Positions 16,161-24,523 of a stretch of DNA of 40,629 nt are shown one piece after another. A program made the translations under genes and the position numbers. The stretch spans positions 1 to 40,629 of the forward strand of contig SFHG01000022.1 in assembly GCA_004555765.1 (NCBI GenBank). Reading direction: 5' to 3'. Positions within the stretch are counted from its first letter, which is position 1. Every line of letters starts with the position of its first letter. The DNA comes from Bacteroidales bacterium (GTDB lineage Bacteria; Bacteroidota; Bacteroidia; Bacteroidales; Porphyromonadaceae). The notes under the pieces are model-generated. The model saw nothing but the letters and a program-made list of their open reading frames with translations. It had not been told where the DNA came from and made no database searches.

Positions 16161-17429
16161 CTAATTCGGGATTACGAGCCTCTGACCGGGCTTGAGCTTG
16201 GTATCCTTCATCCCGTTGGCGCGCTTGATTTCGTTAATGGTTACGCCTCTGTACTTCTTTGCGATTCGGGAGAGCGTGTCGCCTTTCTTGACTGTGTAGT
16301 AGCGTTTGGAGGAGGACTTTTTCTTCTCCGACTTGGAGGGTGTGTCCTTTATCTGTGCAGCCTCTTCCTGTACCTCCTTGTAGGCGTCTTCGGCAACAGA
16401 GGCGAGGAGCGGTATTTTTCCCTCATAGAGGGGCGCGACGGCACTGGGCAGACGCAGCACCATGGGACGGTTATTACCGGGGACTATGCCCTTACGGTAG
16501 GAGGGGTTCAGCTGCCTAAGCTCTTCTTCCTCGATGTCCAAGATACGGGACAGGTCACCGAACGACACCCGGCTGGCGACGTGTACGGTGTCCGTCGCAA
16601 GGGGAAGACGGACGACGGATGGGCGGATGTCGTGCTCCCGATAGTGTTCCATAGAGTAATAGGCGGCGATGAAGAAGGGAACGTATGATCTCGTCTGACG
16701 CGGGAGGAAGCGGTACACGTCCCAGAAACTGGAGTTACGCCCGTCCCCGCCTGCCTTTTGGATGGCCTTATTGACGCTTCCGGGACCACAGTTGTAGGCC
16801 GCGATGGCGAGGAGCCAGTCTCCGTAAATGGCGTAGAGGTCTTTGAAGTATTTGGCGGCCGCTTCGGTGCTCTTCTTCGGATCCATACGCTCGTCCACAA
16901 GGGAGTCGATGTGAAGCCCGTAGACCTTTCCGGTGCGGAGCATAAACTGCCACAAGCCCGCCGCTCCGGAGCGGGAGACGGCGGTGGGATTAAGCGCACT
17001 CTCGACGATGGAGAGGTACTTGAGTTCAAGAGGCAGCCCTTCGCGATCCAGCTCTTCCTCTATGATGGGGAAGTACATCGACGATCGTGCGAGCATCCTG
17101 CTGATGAGGACACCGCCTCCGCCAAGATACATCTCTATGGCTTCACGCACGACGGGGTTGTATGGGAGGGGAATCACGCTCTCCATAGCGCGGAGACGCG
17201 ACCTGTAGAGTTCATCGCTCGTCTTTGAGCTTCTGTCGTCACGGGTAGTGGACTTTTTGGAATAAGCGTAATAGTCCCGGTAGCGGGCATTGAGGAGGGA
17301 GTCCGTCTCAAGGCTGAAGCTCTCGGGCAGTCGTCCCAAGTCCTCGGACGGGTCGACCTCCTGAGCCGTCAGCGAGAGGGCAGAGCAAGCGGAGAGAAAT
17401 GAGAGGATAACGAGGCGGCTTATTTTCAT
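16161..17429 (-). CDS. mltD: Membrane-bound-type lytic murein transglycosylase with LysM domain (MltD-like)
   Basis: The product has 422 residues. An N-terminal signal peptide (residues 1-22) precedes the SLT domain at about 120-270, with catalytic Glu143 in SIVESALNPTAVSRSGAAGLWQFM and the motif AIAAYNCGPGSVNKAI. A LysM domain ends the protein (YYTVKKGDTLSRIAKKY to LKPGQRLVIPN, about 376-421). It cleaves peptidoglycan glycan strands to form 1,6-anhydro-MurNAc ends in the periplasm. It follows DUF5683, parB and parA in the same direction. Confidence 0.93.
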   Translation of the reverse strand: MKISRLVILSFLSACSALSLTAQEVDPSEDLGRLPESFSLETDSLLNARYRDYYAYSKKSTTRDDRSSKTSDELYRSRLRAMESVIPLPYNPVVREAIEMYLGGGGVLISRMLARSSMYFPIIEEELDREGLPLELKYLSIVESALNPTAVSRSGAAGLWQFMLRTGKVYGLHIDSLVDERMDPKKSTEAAAKYFKDLYAIYGDWLLAIAAYNCGPGSVNKAIQKAGGDGRNSSFWDVYRFLPRQTRSYVPFFIAAYYSMEHYREHDIRPSVVRLPLATDTVHVASRVSFGDLSRILDIEEEELRQLNPSYRKGIVPGNNRPMVLRLPSAVAPLYEGKIPLLASVAEDAYKEVQEEAAQIKDTPSKSEKKKSSSKRYYTVKKGDTLSRIAKKYRGVTINEIKRANGMKDTKLKPGQRLVIPN

Positions 17430-17520
17430 TGGGAAAAATCATACTTGGAGACCCCTATGAGTGCGTCTCCGGTGAACGAATGAAAGGGGAATCCCAGAGC
17501 TTGGGGAGCGGTCTACTCCC

Positions 17521-17588
17521 GGTACGTGCGAAAAACTCTTTTTGGTACGTACTCCGAGGCCATTTGGTACAGACCGGGGAAAACTTCT
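17521..17588. repeat. 23-bp-period intergenic array, 3 units
   Basis: Units start at 17521, 17544 and 17566, beginning GGTACGT, GGTACGT and GGTACAG. It lies between the DUF5683 gene and mltD and has the same core and spacing as the other arrays in the window. Confidence 0.55.
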
Positions 17589-17636
17589 GTCACAGGTCGA
17601 AACTCTCGGGGCGGATTAGCACTACTAATGTCCGAT

Positions 17637-18398
17637 CTAAAAAGAGAGCGCAAGCCTCAGCCCCAGACCGGCGGTTTGGTCAGGAGAAGGCGCCAAGTCT
17701 TTATTGGGCGTAAAGACGGCGGGCGAAGCCTGAAGCGAGAGATTGGGCGAGATGTCGAATGTGGCAAGCTCGGCATCCACATAGGCATCGAGCGCCACAA
17801 GGAGGTAGACTCCTACGGTGACGATGATGCTGAGGTCTCGGTACCGACGGTAGAAGTCACGTCCTCTACGGAGTTGCTCTTGGAAAGACGAGTTCGTGAC
17901 GTAGCTCTGCGGATCTGCTCCGGGAGGGATGAAGTCCTGCCAGGAGGTATTTTCCATAGGCCTGTCGCTCATAATGTCCCGATAGGCGTTTTGGTACTCG
18001 GATAGGGCGTTGTTATTCCACGTGATGGCGTAGGTGCAGGCCGTGTATGCACCGATGACGATGGGGATCTTCCAGTAGGCTTCGTTGTAGATCTGTCCCC
18101 CTCCCGGGATGATGCTCCAAAGGAGCGCTGCGGTGGAGTTCTTGCCTTTTTTTGGGGTCAGTTCGGCTTCCTTTACTTCCTCTGCCTTGGATTGGACGGC
18201 TTCGGCTTGTGTTTTCAGGGCTGATGTGTCCACCGGGGTGACGACGGCAGCCCTGAGGACGGAGTCCCGGAGGGCAAGACTGTCGGGAAGGGTTTCCCCG
18301 TATGTACGGGCAAAAAGCACTGCAGGCAGGATGGAGAGAAGCCCCAGGAGTGCGAGCCTTGCCGTGCAGTGTGTCCGGCTGTAGGACGCCCCCTTCAT
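17637..18398 (-). CDS. DUF5683 membrane protein
   Basis: The product has 253 residues. The N-terminal hydrophobic segment (about 13-30) is a signal peptide or membrane anchor. The DUF5683 core begins ALLWSIIPGGGQIYNEAYWKIPIVIGAY (about 90-117), includes YRRYRDLSIIV and ends in a hydrophobic helix. It overlaps the parB stop by four bases (ATGA), so it is translationally coupled to parAB, an arrangement common in Bacteroidales. Its biochemical role is unknown; the coupling suggests a cell-envelope or division-linked job. Confidence 0.85.
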   Translation of the reverse strand: MKGASYSRTHCTARLALLGLLSILPAVLFARTYGETLPDSLALRDSVLRAAVVTPVDTSALKTQAEAVQSKAEEVKEAELTPKKGKNSTAALLWSIIPGGGQIYNEAYWKIPIVIGAYTACTYAITWNNNALSEYQNAYRDIMSDRPMENTSWQDFIPPGADPQSYVTNSSFQEQLRRGRDFYRRYRDLSIIVTVGVYLLVALDAYVDAELATFDISPNLSLQASPAVFTPNKDLAPSPDQTAGLGLRLALSF

Positions 18399-19324
18399 AA
18401 CCGGTCGAGAAGCTCGATGATTTTCTCGAGCTGTTCGCTGTCCCGGAATGGGATGGTTATTTTCCCCTTGCCGGTCTTGCCGACCGACATCTTCACCGGA
18501 GTCTCGAAGAGCGTACTGAAGCGGCGTGCCAAGAGGTCGTACTCTTCCGAAGTGGATGGCCCTTTTGTCCCCTTGCGCCCGGCACCCGACGGAGTCTTGT
18601 GGCTCTCGTCGATGTTCTCCGCGTTTTGGAAATCACGCACCATCTGCTCCACTTGTCTCACAGAGAGTGCTTCCTCCTGGATCTGCTCATAGAAGGCAAG
18701 CTGTACCTCGGGGTCTGAGATGGTGAGGAGGGCGCGGGCGTGTCCCATAGACAGCTTTCCGTCCTTGAGCGCCATCTGTATCTCGGCGGGGAGATGCAGG
18801 AGACGGAGGTAGTTCGTGACTGTAGTCCGCTTCTTGCCCACTCTCGAACTGAGCTCTTCGTGGGTGAGGGAGTAGGTCTCGATGAGCTTTTGGAAAGCGA
18901 GGGAGATTTCGATGGCGTTGAGGTCCTGTCTTTGGATGTTCTCGATGAGTGCCATCTCCATAACCTCCTCATCCTGGGCGGTACGGATGTAGGCGGGCAG
19001 AGAGGCAAGCCCCGCCATTTTGGCGGCACGGTACCGCCTTTCGCCACTGATGATCTTGTACTTTCCCGGCTCTTCGGGCAGTTCCCTCACCGTGATGGGC
19101 TGCACAAGTCCTATATGCTTGATGGACGCCGAGAGCTCGGCAAGGGTCTCCGGGTCAAAATCGGTACGGGGCTGGTCGGAGTTGGGAATGATGTCCGAAA
19201 TGGGGATCTCATTGATGGAAGAGGAGCCCCTGGTCTCTATCTCCGACTTCGGGCTTAGGGTGAAGTCGTCGCTGAGGAGTGCGTCGAGACCGCGTCCGAG
19301 ACCGGGTGTCTTTTTACTGCTCAT
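18395..19324 (-). CDS. parB: Chromosome partitioning protein ParB (Spo0J)
   Basis: The product has 309 residues. The N-terminal ParB/Srx CTPase region has ISDIIPNSDQPR and the GERRYRAAKMAGL motif (Box II, about 96-108). The helix-turn-helix follows (LSSRVGKKRTTVTNYLRLLHLP), and a short C-terminal dimerisation region ends in LEKIIELLDRL. The start MSSKKTPGLGRGLDALLSDD is the standard ParA-stimulating N-terminus. It loads on parS as a CTP-dependent clamp and organises the origin region. parA lies just upstream, with 5 bases between the genes. Confidence 0.96.
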   Translation of the reverse strand: MSSKKTPGLGRGLDALLSDDFTLSPKSEIETRGSSSINEIPISDIIPNSDQPRTDFDPETLAELSASIKHIGLVQPITVRELPEEPGKYKIISGERRYRAAKMAGLASLPAYIRTAQDEEVMEMALIENIQRQDLNAIEISLAFQKLIETYSLTHEELSSRVGKKRTTVTNYLRLLHLPAEIQMALKDGKLSMGHARALLTISDPEVQLAFYEQIQEEALSVRQVEQMVRDFQNAENIDESHKTPSGAGRKGTKGPSTSEEYDLLARRFSTLFETPVKMSVGKTGKGKITIPFRDSEQLEKIIELLDRL

Positions 19325-19329
19325 TATGG

Positions 19330-20097
19330 TTACTTTTTGTTCTTGTCGAGTATCTCCTTGGCAAGCTGGAGGTAGTTTTGGGAGCCGCGGCTGTCGAGGT
19401 CGAAGTCGAGAACCGACTTACCATAGCTCGGGGCTTCGCTCAGGCGGACGTTGCGGTGGATGACGGTTGTGAATACGAGAGACTTAAAGTGCCTCTTGAC
19501 CTCTTCGTAGACCTGATTGGAGTGGCGGGTACGCGCGTCGTACATCGTCATAAGGAACCCTTCGATGTCGATGTCGGGGTTCAAGCGCTTTTTGACCACC
19601 TGCAGCGTGGAGAGGAGCTTACTGATGCCTTCGAGGGCGAAGTACTCGCACTGCACGGGGATAATGACAGAGTCCGCTGCCGTCAGCGCCGCAATCGTCG
19701 TCAGCCCCAAGGAGGGCGAACAGTCGATGAGGATATAGTCAAAAGCATCACGAATCTTCGAGATCGCTTCGCGCATCACGAACTCGCGGCGGGGAATCTG
19801 CAGAAGCTCCACTTCGGCACCTGCTAGATCAGTGTGCGACGGGATGATCATCAGCCCCTCCACACTGGTGGGGACGATGCAGTCCCGGGGCTCTGCCTCT
19901 CCGAGAATGCAGTTATAGATAGTGCGCTCCGGAGATGGATTGACGACGCCGAGACCGCTGGTGGCATTGGCCTGGGGGTCGGCATCGATGATGAGGACCT
20001 TTTTCTCCAAAGCGACGAGAGAAGCGGCCAAGTTAATGGTCGTAGTCGTCTTACCGACGCCGCCTTTTTGGTTGGATACTGCTATGACTTTACCCAT
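19330..20097 (-). CDS. parA: Chromosome partitioning ATPase ParA (Soj)
   Basis: The product has 255 residues. The deviant Walker A is KGGVGKTT (11-18), followed by LIIDADPQANATSGLG and Walker B FDYILIDCSPSLGLTT. This is the MinD/ParA ATPase that binds DNA non-specifically and, with ParB, segregates origins. It heads the leftward operon parA-parB-DUF5683-mltD(-hemH). Confidence 0.96.
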   Translation of the reverse strand: MGKVIAVSNQKGGVGKTTTTINLAASLVALEKKVLIIDADPQANATSGLGVVNPSPERTIYNCILGEAEPRDCIVPTSVEGLMIIPSHTDLAGAEVELLQIPRREFVMREAISKIRDAFDYILIDCSPSLGLTTIAALTAADSVIIPVQCEYFALEGISKLLSTLQVVKKRLNPDIDIEGFLMTMYDARTRHSNQVYEEVKRHFKSLVFTTVIHRNVRLSEAPSYGKSVLDFDLDSRGSQNYLQLAKEILDKNKK

Positions 20098-20141
20098 CTA
20101 TGTGTCTCCTTTTGCTCAAAATATACTGTCGTGAAAAAGTT

Positions 20142-20157
20142 CCTTTCGCGTGGAACA
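20142..20157 (-). other. parS-like half-palindrome upstream of parA
   Basis: On the minus strand the site reads TGTTCCACGCGAAAGG. It keeps one half of the parS consensus (TGTTNCACG) and 12 of 16 positions of TGTTTCACGTGAAACA, but the second arm is degraded. It lies between the parA promoter and start. Confidence 0.3.
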
Positions 20158-20165
20158 CTCTTCCG

Positions 20166-20173
20166 CAAATGTA
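20166..20173 (-). promoter_or_regulatory. -7 promoter element (TACATTTG) of parA
   Basis: This is a TAnnTTTG match followed by GC on the minus strand, about 70 bases before the parA start. The -33 element is not clear. Confidence 0.5.
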
Positions 20174-20252
20174 CCCATTTCTCTCTTTGTCTGCATTACC
20201 CCCTCTTTTGAGACCTTTGAAAAAAGGAATCGGGTACACGAAAAACAGGTGG

Positions 20253-21332
20253 TTACTCCATTAGAAGTAGATCGGAGCCCAAGGCATCAAGGACCACCTT
20301 TGGGACGCTCGGAAGATAGGGAGGAAGAGCCTTCCATTCAGTGGCATCCGGGCGAACCGAGTGGTTCAAATTCCCGAAAAAGTCATCTGTCTTCAAGGCC
20401 CTGACTTCCCGCTTCGAAAGGCTCTCTTTGGATAGCACGAACACTTCAGTCACGTTGAGCAAAGGCACTTCTTTCTCTGTCTTGTATTTAGTGGTAAGAC
20501 CGATGACCATTCGGTAGGTCAGGAAGTCCCGGGGAGAGATATGTTCGCCCACAGTATAGTCGGGCACAGTCTGGCGGACTTGCTTTTCGGTAATGGTATT
20601 GGTTCTGCCGAAAAGGGTACGAGGCCGGGCTTCTTTCTCCGTGAGCATATCCAAATTTATGGCATAATCCCCGGAGACTGTTTTGCGGATGTCGCCTTTT
20701 TTATCGCCGTTCAGATAGATCTCAAAAGTCGTTCCGTCCTCCGTACCACGCACTTCATAGCTCTTTGAGAGCGGGAAAGGGGTGTTGAGGAGAAAGTTGC
20801 TTAACCCGTTTTGTACCATACTTACGGCACCGCTTTCTGTCCCGGACGCAGATATAAACGCATCATTTCGGTAGGCTCTCGCCGAACTCAGCGTATACTG
20901 AAGGCGGTCGCCTTTCCGGGGGACAAAGAAGTCTACGAGTGCTTCCGTGAAATACACCGGGACGTTCCCGATATATTGGTAGCACCGCACAAGGGTACTC
21001 ATCTTTGTGAAATCGGCATTGGGGTCGGTGACTGTCACAAGAGCTTCGGGCAGTACGTATGCCCTCGGTTTGAGCCAAACTGTGTCTCCGGCACTAACCT
21101 TGCGCACTTCGTTCTCATAACCGATGTGACTGAATGTGATAGACGAGGACGGGAGACCTGTCGAAGTGACCTCTCCTTCTCCATTGGTTAGTCCGATTAC
21201 TTGACCGGTCTCGTCCATCAGCAAAACCTCAGGCACCGGTTTGAGATCGATTTGGTCTAAACAGACTACTTGTGCCTTGACAGACAGAAAGGCACAAATG
21301 AGAATGAGACCGGAAAGAATTGTTTTTCTCAT
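20253..21332 (-). CDS. Secreted protein with carboxypeptidase-regulatory-like domain
   Basis: The product is 359 residues from the ATG at 21332, which opens a clear signal peptide (MRKTILSGLILICAFLSVKAQ). The longer frame to 21614 runs into the exporter remnant and is not part of this gene. After the signal comes a CarboxypepD_reg-like beta-sandwich (about 28-105: PVPEVLLMDETGQVIGLTNGEGEVTSTGLPSSSITFSHIG, then TVWLKPRAYVLPEALVTV). The remaining 250 residues are of no family I recognise. It ends the leftward run of barrel genes and is likely a periplasmic or outer-membrane-associated partner of that island. Confidence 0.8.
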   Translation of the reverse strand: MRKTILSGLILICAFLSVKAQVVCLDQIDLKPVPEVLLMDETGQVIGLTNGEGEVTSTGLPSSSITFSHIGYENEVRKVSAGDTVWLKPRAYVLPEALVTVTDPNADFTKMSTLVRCYQYIGNVPVYFTEALVDFFVPRKGDRLQYTLSSARAYRNDAFISASGTESGAVSMVQNGLSNFLLNTPFPLSKSYEVRGTEDGTTFEIYLNGDKKGDIRKTVSGDYAINLDMLTEKEARPRTLFGRTNTITEKQVRQTVPDYTVGEHISPRDFLTYRMVIGLTTKYKTEKEVPLLNVTEVFVLSKESLSKREVRALKTDDFFGNLNHSVRPDATEWKALPPYLPSVPKVVLDALGSDLLLME

Positions 21333-21372
21333 GGTTTTCAGTAAAACATTAAAACGAAGCGGTATTTCAGAG

Positions 21373-21614
21373 TTAGTTGCCGAGCTTGAGCTGGTTTTTG
21401 ACGAGGGCGAGGTATTTGCCGTGGCGGGCGGTCGCACGCTTGTCCGGTATCCTTTCCCGCCGTCCTCTCCTATGCGGAATCCGTCCGTGGGTTCCAGAAG
21501 GAGGGCGATGCCTTTCTCCTCTCCGTTGGTCTTGGTGCTTATCCAGTGCCCGGCGACCATCGCCAGGCACGCCGGACCGCAGTCCATCGCATCCCGCTGC
21601 CGAAGCAAAAGCAT
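21373..21614 (-). pseudogene. Decayed C39-peptidase/ABC exporter gene with internal deletion
   Basis: From ATG 21614 the frame reads LRQRDAMDCGPACLAMVAGH, the catalytic-Cys start of a C39 bacteriocin-processing peptidase domain. It is then fused directly to WISTKTNGEEKGIALLLEPT, which in intact exporters is the end of the C39 domain. The roughly 100 residues between, including the catalytic His, are absent. Soon afterwards the homologous-looking sequence (RHGKYLALVKNQLKLGN) moves to another frame and stops at 21373. No transmembrane or ATPase part follows. Intact homologues cleave GG leaders and export the peptide, so this gene cannot work. It lies 112 bases downstream of the first barrel gene. 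Confidence 0.75.
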
Positions 21615-21726
21615 ATTGTGTTATCTGACTTTACGATTTCTCGCCAAAAGAAGTTCAAAATTCAACATGATGCACTCTAAGCAATATCAAACGTATGACA
21701 CAAAAGACTTCGGACAAGCCCTATTT

Positions 21727-24093
21727 TTATTTGACGACGCCGGAAGTCGCATCGCTATTGGTGACTTGGTTTCGCGGCTGTGACATCTTTCCCTTTTGCA
21801 GGGTGTAGGTCAGAGTGAGCCGGATGCAGTTGTTGGCGGAGAGGTTATAGTTCGTTTGGGAGCTCGACAGATACCGGCTCTCAAGTTCGGAGCGATTGCG
21901 GTACAGATTTCCCATAAAGGGATTGGCTACGGACAGTTGGATACGCCATCTCTCGAAGTTGTAGTAAGCAGATAGCGAGAGCTCCGGTGCCTGCGTCGTG
22001 ACTTTTTCTCCGGCTGCGAATACAATGGGTGAAGTATAGCTCAGAGAGCTCCCCCACTTTCCATTCTCGAAACGCAGGTAGCAACCGTACAGGTAGCTGG
22101 TGAGGATGTGCCGGTATTGGTCATTGATGGTAAAGTGCCGGTTCATTACGCCAAAGAGGGTGACGGTGAGGGCATCGTTAAAGAACTTCCGACTGCCGTT
22201 CAAACGCAGCTGCAGATGCCGGAATGTACCTTGGTTCCGGCTCGAAAAAACCATCACCTCATTTTCCCTATCGTACAGGACGGGATCCGACATAACGGGT
22301 CGGTAATTGTATTGATAATAGATTCCTGCAGAGAGACTTTGTCGGGGCGTCCAGTAGGAGAGTGTCAAATTATTGAGAAGGGCGTGGTAGGCTTTCAAGT
22401 TACTGTTGCCCCGATTGATTTCGTACTCATTGAGCCGTTGGTCAAAGTCGGAAAGTGCCGTGAGGGAGGGCGACACTGTATTTAGAGCAAGATCGTAAGA
22501 CAAAGACAGCGGTTCCGTAAAACTGTAACGCAGTGACACAGACGGAGTAAAGTACCCGGTGCGGTGTCTGGTCTCACCACTCGACAAGGCATAAAAGGTT
22601 CCGCCGATGCCCAACCTGTACCCAAGACGAGAGAGAGTGCCGTCAGCTTCAGCATATACATTCGATGTAAAGTAGTCCATTTTAGACGGCAAAAGAATGC
22701 CGTCTGTCGTGTAGTCGTTATTCGTCCGAGAGTAAAAAGTGCGGTTACCCACACTGAGTTTCAGTTGGCTTGAGAGGGGGAACGAATATGCCCCCTCTCC
22801 GATGAGGGAATAGTGTCTGCCGACTACGTGGTACCCGGTGCCAAAAGGAGCCATTCCAACCCCGGTGGCAAATGCCTTAGAGTAGAGCCGGTCATAGTCT
22901 GTCAAAATATAAGTGCCGTGGAGATTGTAGTAAAAGTGTCGCTCCAGGTTGTCTTTGTGGTCAAAATATAAGTCTGCCGACAGGTGGTGCGTGCGGTCTT
23001 TCACCACCGTCTGATCCGAGTAATAGAGCTTGTCATCGGAGTACACTTGATTTGAAACTGTTTTACCGGGAGTGACACTGCCGTTATACTTAAGGTAGCC
23101 GTTGAGAAACCAAGTGTCCCGACTGTATCCGTAGGTCGCGGTGATGGAGCCGGAGAAGTGGTTCTCGCGTTGCTTGTCCCCGATTAAATGCAAGGTTAGG
23201 GGGGTGTCAGACCGATATACATTCGTTTCGTCACGATAGAGACCGGTACCCCTATCGTGTGATTCGGTGACCGCAATAGAGAGAAGATGCTTTTTCTTAA
23301 GGAGACGCAGGTAGACGGAACCGTTTCCTATCACTTGATTTAGGCTATGAGAGACAGATGCGCCGGTAGCAAAACTGTCGACCTTGCGATTGGTGCGGAT
23401 GATCAGCACCGCGGAGATATTCTCTCCGTAAGCGAGACCGGGTTGGCGCACGTAATCTACTCGCGTCACTTCGCCGGGATGCAACGCGGAAAGGTCTTCC
23501 AAAGTCGATTTGATGCCGTCTATACGAATCTGTACAGTCCCCGGTCTCAGAGAGGTGAGCTTCTTGCGTGCGAGGTCAAATTGCATTTCCGGAAGCGAGA
23601 GACGTGACAAAAGGTCGTAGGCATCCGTACTCATCTTCCGCATCTCCGGAGTGGGGAAATAGAGTTCGATCCCAGAGCTTGACATAACCTTATTTGCAGA
23701 AACTGTAATTTCGTCAAGCTGTCGGTCTGCAGGAAATATGCGCAACACAAGATCGGAAACATCAGAGGAAAGAGATCGGAGCCATATCGTGTCGCTTTGG
23801 GCAATAAGGGAGGGCTGAAGCGTGACGAAATAGTCCCCGGGCTTCGGAGCTTTTAAGAAAAACCGACCTCGGGAATCGATAACCTTGGCATCAAGGACTT
23901 CCTGCCCGTCTCCGAGAATGACACTCAACCCGCTGAAATCAACCGCCCGACCGGAATCAATGATTCTCCCCGAGACCGCCATCTCTTGAGCGGTTGCCAC
24001 AGTCCACTCAAGACAACAGGTTAGGACACAGAGGGCGATGCCTTTGCCTAATTTCTTGTACGACATTTCGAATACCAAGGTGATTTTATTCAT
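21727..24093 (-). CDS. TonB-receptor-like outer-membrane barrel (barrel 1)
   Basis: The product is about 788 residues from the ATG at 24093. Other in-frame starts lie at 24117 and 24066, and the last gives the neatest signal peptide (MSYKKLGKGIALCVLTCC...ATAQ). A CarboxypepD_reg-like domain follows the signal, then a degenerate plug (ELYFPTPEMRKMSTDAYDLLSRL, VQIRIDGI) and a long OMP_b-brl_3 barrel of alternating aromatic strands to the end. The TonB box is not evident. It shares its promoter region with the orphan GG-leader peptide at 35.8 kb, so co-regulation is likely. The probable role is transport or export of a modified peptide across the outer membrane; this is inferred from context. 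Confidence 0.8.
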   Translation of the reverse strand: MNKITLVFEMSYKKLGKGIALCVLTCCLEWTVATAQEMAVSGRIIDSGRAVDFSGLSVILGDGQEVLDAKVIDSRGRFFLKAPKPGDYFVTLQPSLIAQSDTIWLRSLSSDVSDLVLRIFPADRQLDEITVSANKVMSSSGIELYFPTPEMRKMSTDAYDLLSRLSLPEMQFDLARKKLTSLRPGTVQIRIDGIKSTLEDLSALHPGEVTRVDYVRQPGLAYGENISAVLIIRTNRKVDSFATGASVSHSLNQVIGNGSVYLRLLKKKHLLSIAVTESHDRGTGLYRDETNVYRSDTPLTLHLIGDKQRENHFSGSITATYGYSRDTWFLNGYLKYNGSVTPGKTVSNQVYSDDKLYYSDQTVVKDRTHHLSADLYFDHKDNLERHFYYNLHGTYILTDYDRLYSKAFATGVGMAPFGTGYHVVGRHYSLIGEGAYSFPLSSQLKLSVGNRTFYSRTNNDYTTDGILLPSKMDYFTSNVYAEADGTLSRLGYRLGIGGTFYALSSGETRHRTGYFTPSVSLRYSFTEPLSLSYDLALNTVSPSLTALSDFDQRLNEYEINRGNSNLKAYHALLNNLTLSYWTPRQSLSAGIYYQYNYRPVMSDPVLYDRENEVMVFSSRNQGTFRHLQLRLNGSRKFFNDALTVTLFGVMNRHFTINDQYRHILTSYLYGCYLRFENGKWGSSLSYTSPIVFAAGEKVTTQAPELSLSAYYNFERWRIQLSVANPFMGNLYRNRSELESRYLSSSQTNYNLSANNCIRLTLTYTLQKGKMSQPRNQVTNSDATSGVVK

Positions 24094-24145
24094 ATTCGGC
24101 TTATTTCCAATGAGCAAATGAGCATCTCCTCCGGTTCCTCCGAGG

Positions 24146-24193
24146 CAAATGTAAGGATAATATGCTCCACGAATCTATCGAATCTAACGAAAC
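24146..24193 (-). promoter_or_regulatory. Promoter and 9-bp repeat box upstream of barrel 1
   Basis: On the minus strand TACATTTG (24153-24146) follows an element that reads GTTAGATTCGATAGATTCG. The 48 bases match those at 35883-35930 with only two differences. The box consists of direct repeats of CGAATCTAT/CGAATCTAA (plus-strand reading), and another CTGAATCTAACG lies immediately beyond it. Confidence 0.7.
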
Positions 24194-24271
24194 TACTGAA
24201 TCTAACGAAACCTATGGATCTGACGGAGCTGATAGCGCTGTAAATCGGGCACGGGTCAAAAAGATTTCTTT

Positions 24272-24363
24272 GGTCTATGTCTCCCGTCGGCTTTGGTCTG
24301 TATTTCCTTCCGACTTTGGCCTGTGTCTCTTCCCGACGTTGGTCTGTGCAAACTTTCCCGCCC
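24272..24363. repeat. 23-bp-period array, 4 units, between barrels 1 and 2
   Basis: Units start at 24272, 24295, 24318 and 24341. Each begins GG[T/C]CT[G/A]T; the second half varies. The array follows GGGTCAAAAAGATTTCT, which also precedes the arrays at 26956 and 31335. The last unit (GGTCTGTGCAAACTTTCCCG) is the most conserved between copies. Confidence 0.75.
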
Positions 24364-24460
24364 TGTAAGTGTGTAAGAAAGTTCACCCCTCGTCAGTTCA
24401 CAGTTTGGCACAGCGGACATTCGGTGACAGCAATTCAAAAGAGAGCCGGTATTCGGGCTG

Positions 24461-24499
24461 GCACGCCGGTCCGCAGTCGATCGCATCCCGCTGCCGAAG
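24461..24499 (-). pseudogene. Exporter 5'-end remnant downstream of barrel 2
   Basis: The minus strand reads LRQRDAIDCGPAC, the start of a C39 peptidase domain, then diverges into unrelated sequence. It begins about 24 bases after the stop of barrel 2. Confidence 0.6.
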
Positions 24500-24523
24500 T
24501 ATTTTTAAGTGTCTTGTCAAAAT

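Noticed and set aside
20253..21614. A single 453-residue protein starting at 21614
   Set aside because: Residues 1-94 are the exporter remnant; a clear signal peptide starts at the ATG at 21332.
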